The notes below the pieces were generated by a model. That model did not search any database and was not told the DNA's origin. It saw only the letters and a program-made list of their open reading frames with translations. The position numbers and the translations under genes are program-made. DNA of 9,152 bases from an uncultured Clostridia bacterium (GTDB lineage Bacteria; Bacillota; Clostridia; TANB77; CAG-508): positions 1 through 9,152 of the forward strand of contig CANQHH010000045.1 in assembly GCA_947623615.1 (NCBI GenBank), in the 5' to 3' direction. Below are positions 6,837 to 9,152 of this stretch, in pieces; the first letter of the stretch is position 1; every line of letters begins with the position of its first letter.

Positions 6837-7398
6837 CTTACATAATCCTGCAATACAAGCATATTTTAATAATATTAATTGTGATAGATTGACAGCAGAA
6901 TATACATTGGAAAGATATTTTAAAAATAAAAATTTAGAAGATTTAGTTATTGTGGCAACAGATGCAGGTAGCTCAAAAAAAGCATATAAATATTCAGAAT
7001 TTTTTGGTTGTCCAATTGCTTTAGTAGATAAAAGAAGAGAAGCAAATGATGATAGAGCAATAGCAAGTGTAATTATTGGAGATGTAAAAGATAAAAATGC
7101 AATAATATTTGATGATGAAATTGATACAGCAGGCTCTATAATAGAGACTGTGAAAGTGTTACAGAAATTTGGTGTAAAGGATATATATGCAGGTTGTACA
7201 CATGGTGTTTTATCAGAACCAGCAGTTAAAAGAATTAAAAAATCAGGAATAAAGGAAGTGGTGGTAACAAATACTATTCCAATACCGCCAGAGAAAAGAA
7301 TAGATAATATAACAGTTTTATCTGTATGTCCATTATTTGCAGAAGTTATAAAGCGATTAAATGAAGAAAGAGGATTAGGAGATTTCAAAGAATATTGA
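6811..7398 (+). CDS. prs: Ribose-phosphate pyrophosphokinase, C-terminal part (+1 frame)
   Basis: Joined to the N-terminal part, this gives 314 residues, the usual length for bacterial Prs. The sequence starts GATRVITCDLHNPAIQAYF, where DLH holds the metal-binding His. It continues with DRLTAEYTL, VATDAGSSKKA, the catalytic flexible-loop position VDKRREAN, and the PRPP-binding loop IIFDDEIDTAGSI (usually DDMIDTAGT). The end FAEVIKRL is also family-typical. Every catalytic segment is intact, and no second lesion is visible. This argues against an old pseudogene and for either a sequence error or a functional frameshift. A TTG at 6889 in this frame has no ribosome site and is the ordinary Leu of DRLTAEY, so it is not a separate start. 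A strong terminator follows immediately, so prs is probably transcribed alone. Confidence 0.9.
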   Translation, partial: GATRVITCDLHNPAIQAYFNNINCDRLTAEYTLERYFKNKNLEDLVIVATDAGSSKKAYKYSEFFGCPIALVDKRREANDDRAIASVIIGDVKDKNAIIFDDEIDTAGSIIETVKVLQKFGVKDIYAGCTHGVLSEPAVKRIKKSGIKEVVVTNTIPIPPEKRIDNITVLSVCPLFAEVIKRLNEERGLGDFKEY

Positions 7399-7411
7399 CG
7401 TTAGAAAAATA

Positions 7412-7458
7412 AAAATCTATTATGACTATCAATAGACATAATAGATTTTATTTTTTTT
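7412..7458 (+). terminator. Intrinsic terminator of prs
   Basis: A perfect 13-base stem (AAAATCTATTATG at 7412-7424 with CATAATAGATTTT at 7437-7449) has a 12-base loop and is followed by A and eight T residues. It begins 13 bases after the prs stop. Confidence 0.9.
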
Positions 7459-7590
7459 GCCTAAAATGAAAAAATGTTAGGGAATAACGGGATATGAGAT
7501 ATAAGTGTATAAAAATATAGATTTTATGTAAAAGGAAACTTCTAAAATATGCCAATTGTCTAAAAAGCAATAAAAAAACATAAAAAATAC

Positions 7591-7619
7591 TTGCAAAAAA
7601 GATAATGATATTGTAAAAT
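7591..7619 (+). promoter_or_regulatory. Promoter of the small gene / pilin-like operon
   Basis: TTGCAA (7591-7596), a 17-base spacer, and TAAAAT (7614-7619). The 13 bases ATTGTAAAATAAA around the -10 (7610-7622) are identical to those at 302-314. It follows the prs terminator and precedes the small gene by about 45 bases. The pilin-like gene has no obvious promoter of its own, so it may depend on this one. Confidence 0.55.
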
Positions 7620-7662
7620 AAAACCACATAGAAAAAATAAACAAAAGATTGAGGAGCAAAAG

Positions 7663-7803
7663 ATGAAAAAAAATAAAGTGGAAAGCCCTGAAAAGCTTGA
7701 ATCCCTAAGAAGAGAAAAACAGTATTTGATAAAAATTAATAACAAAAAAAGCGAAGGGCCAAAAGCCTTTATTAAGTATATTCAAAATGCAGACTATTGT
7801 TAG
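7663..7803 (+). CDS. Small basic protein of 46 residues, possibly frame-disrupted
   Basis: GAGGAG (7651-7656) sits six bases before the ATG, and there is a promoter upstream, so translation is likely. The 46-residue product is lysine-rich and hydrophilic, starts MKKNKVESPEKLESL and ends KAFIKYIQNADYC. I do not recognise it. Near its end, moving to the -1 frame (as if one A were missing from the AAAA run at 7784-7787) continues into IQKCRLLLGVVCVFFVLWF and a stop at 7851-7853. That would make a protein of about 63 residues with a basic cytoplasmic part and one C-terminal membrane helix. I cannot decide between an intact 46-residue protein and a frame-broken tail-anchored one. The stop of the longer version lies inside the left arm of the inverted repeat at 7843. 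Confidence 0.5.
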   Translation: MKKNKVESPEKLESLRREKQYLIKINNKKSEGPKAFIKYIQNADYC

Positions 7804-7842
7804 GAGTAGTTTGCGTTTTTTTCGTGCTTTGGTTTTTATGTA

Positions 7843-7933
7843 AATTAATATAATTTATTCATTACAGGATGCTTACTGTCGGCTTTACCAAGCCTCCAAA
7901 CTGTGCATCGCTCCGCAAATAATTATATTAATT
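7843..7933. repeat. Inverted-repeat element with internal hairpin, MITE-like or structured RNA
   Basis: Perfect 13-base terminal arms, AATTAATATAATT (7843-7855) and AATTATATTAATT (7921-7933), enclose 65 bases. The core (7860-7916) is about 53 % G+C, far above its surroundings. It contains GATGC/GCATC (7868-7872, 7905-7909) enclosing GGCTT-TACC-AAGCC (7881-7894). TTTGCG/CGCAAA (7811-7815 region and 7915-7919) could compete with the outer stem. No T-tract follows, so it is not a normal terminator. No target-site duplication is obvious. It lies in the leader of the pilin-like gene and could affect its expression. Confidence 0.5.
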
Positions 7934-7966
7934 CGATTTAGAGAGAATAAAAAGGAGAAGAGGAAA

Positions 7967-9112
7967 ATGGAGAGAGAACAATTAAAAAAAATAAAAGAAA
8001 GTGCGTCAGGAATAACGCTAATAGCATTAGTTGTAACAATAGTAGTTCTAATAATATTAGCGGCAGTAACAGTACAAGTAGTAATAGGAGAGGATGGACT
8101 ACTTAATAGAACAGAGAAAGCACAAATATTAGTTGAGCAGTCAACAGTATTGGAACAAACAAGATTAGCAGCAGCAGAAAAAAGACTTGATACAGAGAAA
8201 ATGAATATGACAGTAATAGAATATTTAAAATCAGAAGGGATAATAAAAGACGAAGTAAGAAATGTTGCAGTATTGGAAAAATTAGCAGATACAAGCTCAG
8301 AATTAAAAGTAGCAGAAACAGATGTGACAAAAGATGTATGCTATATTGTAAATGTTGAAAAAATGATAGAACATCCAGTAACAGGAAAAGGAAATATGAC
8401 AGAAGGAAATGTATATTACATTTTAAATACAGATTTATACTATATGGATTCAGATAAAAAAGTAAAAAAATTAGGAAATGTATATGCAGAAGGAGCAGGA
8501 GGAATACTAGCAACGGACCCAGCGTGCTTTAATTATGAAGTAAATGGAGATGACCAAGTAGAAATAACAGGTTTAATATTTGATAAGTTAGAATATCAAG
8601 AAAGTACAAGAATACCTAAATTCTATCGAAAAATGGGAAGAATAGAAATCTTAAATATGGAAACACTTGTAATCCCATCACAAATAGATGGAAAAGATGT
8701 TGTAGAGGTGAGGTTCACAGATAATATAGGAATTGATGTAGATAGCATATATGGAATAGCGGTTTTCGGAATAAAAGAAATTATTTATCCAGATACAGTA
8801 TTATCTATTAGAGCAACTGACCTAGTTTTCGAGGATATGGAGAGATTACAATTGCCAAAGAATTTACGTGAGATTGGAAGGTTAGCATTTAAGGGTATGT
8901 GTAAAATGCAGGAGATTACTATACCAGCTAGTGTTGAGGAGATTGAAGGGTACTATAATCAATCACCATTTCATTGTTGGGATGAAGATGCGGTCATAAA
9001 TGTTGAAGGTAAAGCTTCAATGGAAGAGATGTATGTGTATGACAGTTATGGAAGTATTGATAATAGATATTGGAACGGTGACTTAAAGGTAAATTTCTTA
9101 GGTAAAAAGTAA
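7967..9112 (+). CDS. Pilin-like protein with BspA-type leucine-rich repeats
   Basis: A 381-residue protein. AAAGGAG (7951-7957) precedes the ATG. Residues 15-36 read G-ITLIALVVTIVVLIILAAV, a type IV prepilin-like N-terminus: a short charged leader, Gly15 as the predicted cleavage point, then a hydrophobic helix. The usual Glu at position +5 is Ala20, as is common in clostridial proteins of this kind. A coiled-coil-prone alpha stretch (45-120) follows, as in pilin stems. From about 186 the sequence resembles BspA/LRR_5 surface proteins: FNYEVNGDDQVEITGL, then LVIPSQIDGKDVVEV, IKEIIYPDTVLSI, MERLQLPKNLREIGRLAFKG and MQEITIPASVEEIEG. It is probably exported and assembled or retained at the membrane by a pilin-type system, with the LRR as a binding face; this is inference. 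No prepilin peptidase or assembly ATPase is in the window. The next gene starts 36 bases downstream. Confidence 0.85.
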   Translation: MEREQLKKIKESASGITLIALVVTIVVLIILAAVTVQVVIGEDGLLNRTEKAQILVEQSTVLEQTRLAAAEKRLDTEKMNMTVIEYLKSEGIIKDEVRNVAVLEKLADTSSELKVAETDVTKDVCYIVNVEKMIEHPVTGKGNMTEGNVYYILNTDLYYMDSDKKVKKLGNVYAEGAGGILATDPACFNYEVNGDDQVEITGLIFDKLEYQESTRIPKFYRKMGRIEILNMETLVIPSQIDGKDVVEVRFTDNIGIDVDSIYGIAVFGIKEIIYPDTVLSIRATDLVFEDMERLQLPKNLREIGRLAFKGMCKMQEITIPASVEEIEGYYNQSPFHCWDEDAVINVEGKASMEEMYVYDSYGSIDNRYWNGDLKVNFLGKK

Positions 9113-9135
9113 GCAAATTAAAAGAGTAAGAAATT

Positions 9136-9152
9136 AGGAGGAGTTTTAATGA
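9136..9152 (+). CDS. Start of the next gene in the operon (cut by the window end)
   Basis: A strong ribosome site, AGGAGGAG (9136-9143), is followed by ATG at 9149-9151, after which only one base remains. There is no terminator between it and the pilin-like gene, so the two are probably co-transcribed. Nothing can be said about the product. Confidence 0.6.

Noticed and set aside
6889..6891. TTG start for a separate C-terminal Prs protein
   Set aside because: It is the ordinary leucine of DRLTAEY. Conserved sequence in the same frame extends upstream to 6811, and there is no ribosome site.
6798..7388. A 196-codon open frame antisense to prs
   Set aside because: It lies entirely opposite a clearly conserved enzyme, has no ribosome site, and its composition is the reverse image of AT-rich coding sequence.
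7843..7933. Integron attC site or intrinsic terminator
   Set aside because: There are no RYYYAAC/GTTRRRY core sites and no T-tract after the stem.
8103..8513. A 136-codon antisense frame rich in Leu/Phe/Ile
   Set aside because: Its hydrophobic composition is what the complement of AAA/GAA/AGA-rich coding sequence gives. It lies opposite the pilin-like gene and has no ribosome site.

Overview
The window is AT-rich (roughly 30 % G+C by eye), with AGA/AAA/ATA-heavy codon use, strong AGGAGG-type ribosome binding sites and Gram-positive surface features: a sortase signal, a thioester adhesin domain, SH3b repeats and a pilin with a GITLIALVVTI N-terminus. It most resembles an uncultured gut member of the Clostridia (Bacillota). 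The lineage is inferred from sequence style, not from a database match.

Layout. Positions 1-337 are a regulatory leader with a perfect palindrome and a good promoter. Positions 350-3896 hold one very long surface-protein gene: signal peptide, Cys-Gln thioester domain, two SH3b domains, L,D-transpeptidase, a third SH3b, DUF11-like domain, PT-rich stalk and IPQTG sorting signal. A +1 frameshift at 1952 splits it inside the transpeptidase. Positions 3897-4145 are a chain of hairpins, including a bidirectional terminator. On the minus strand, 4146-6266 encode a membrane-anchored protein with an Asn-rich cytoplasmic tail, calcium-binding-type repeats and a papain-fold-like C-terminal domain. A divergent promoter region follows. 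Positions 6453-7398 encode ribose-phosphate pyrophosphokinase (prs), also split by a +1 frameshift at 6810, and end in a strong terminator. Positions 7663-7853 hold a small gene that may be frame-disrupted, followed by an inverted-repeat element (7843-7933). Positions 7967-9112 encode a pilin-like protein with BspA-type leucine-rich repeats, and a further gene of the same operon starts at 9149.

The most striking observation links two unrelated genes. In both split genes the zero-frame codon at the shift point is CGG, followed by a base that lets GGN (glycine) be read one nucleotide later. Skipping the C restores the family sequence exactly in prs and very well in the transpeptidase. I scanned all coding sequence here and found in-frame CGG nowhere else. 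This fits either +1 translational frameshifting at a nearly or fully unassigned CGG codon, or a very particular pair of single-C insertion errors.

As a system, most of the window is cell-surface machinery (covalent adhesin/wall enzyme, ectopeptidase-like protein, pilin-like LRR protein). A housekeeping nucleotide gene (prs) sits between, in its own transcription unit.
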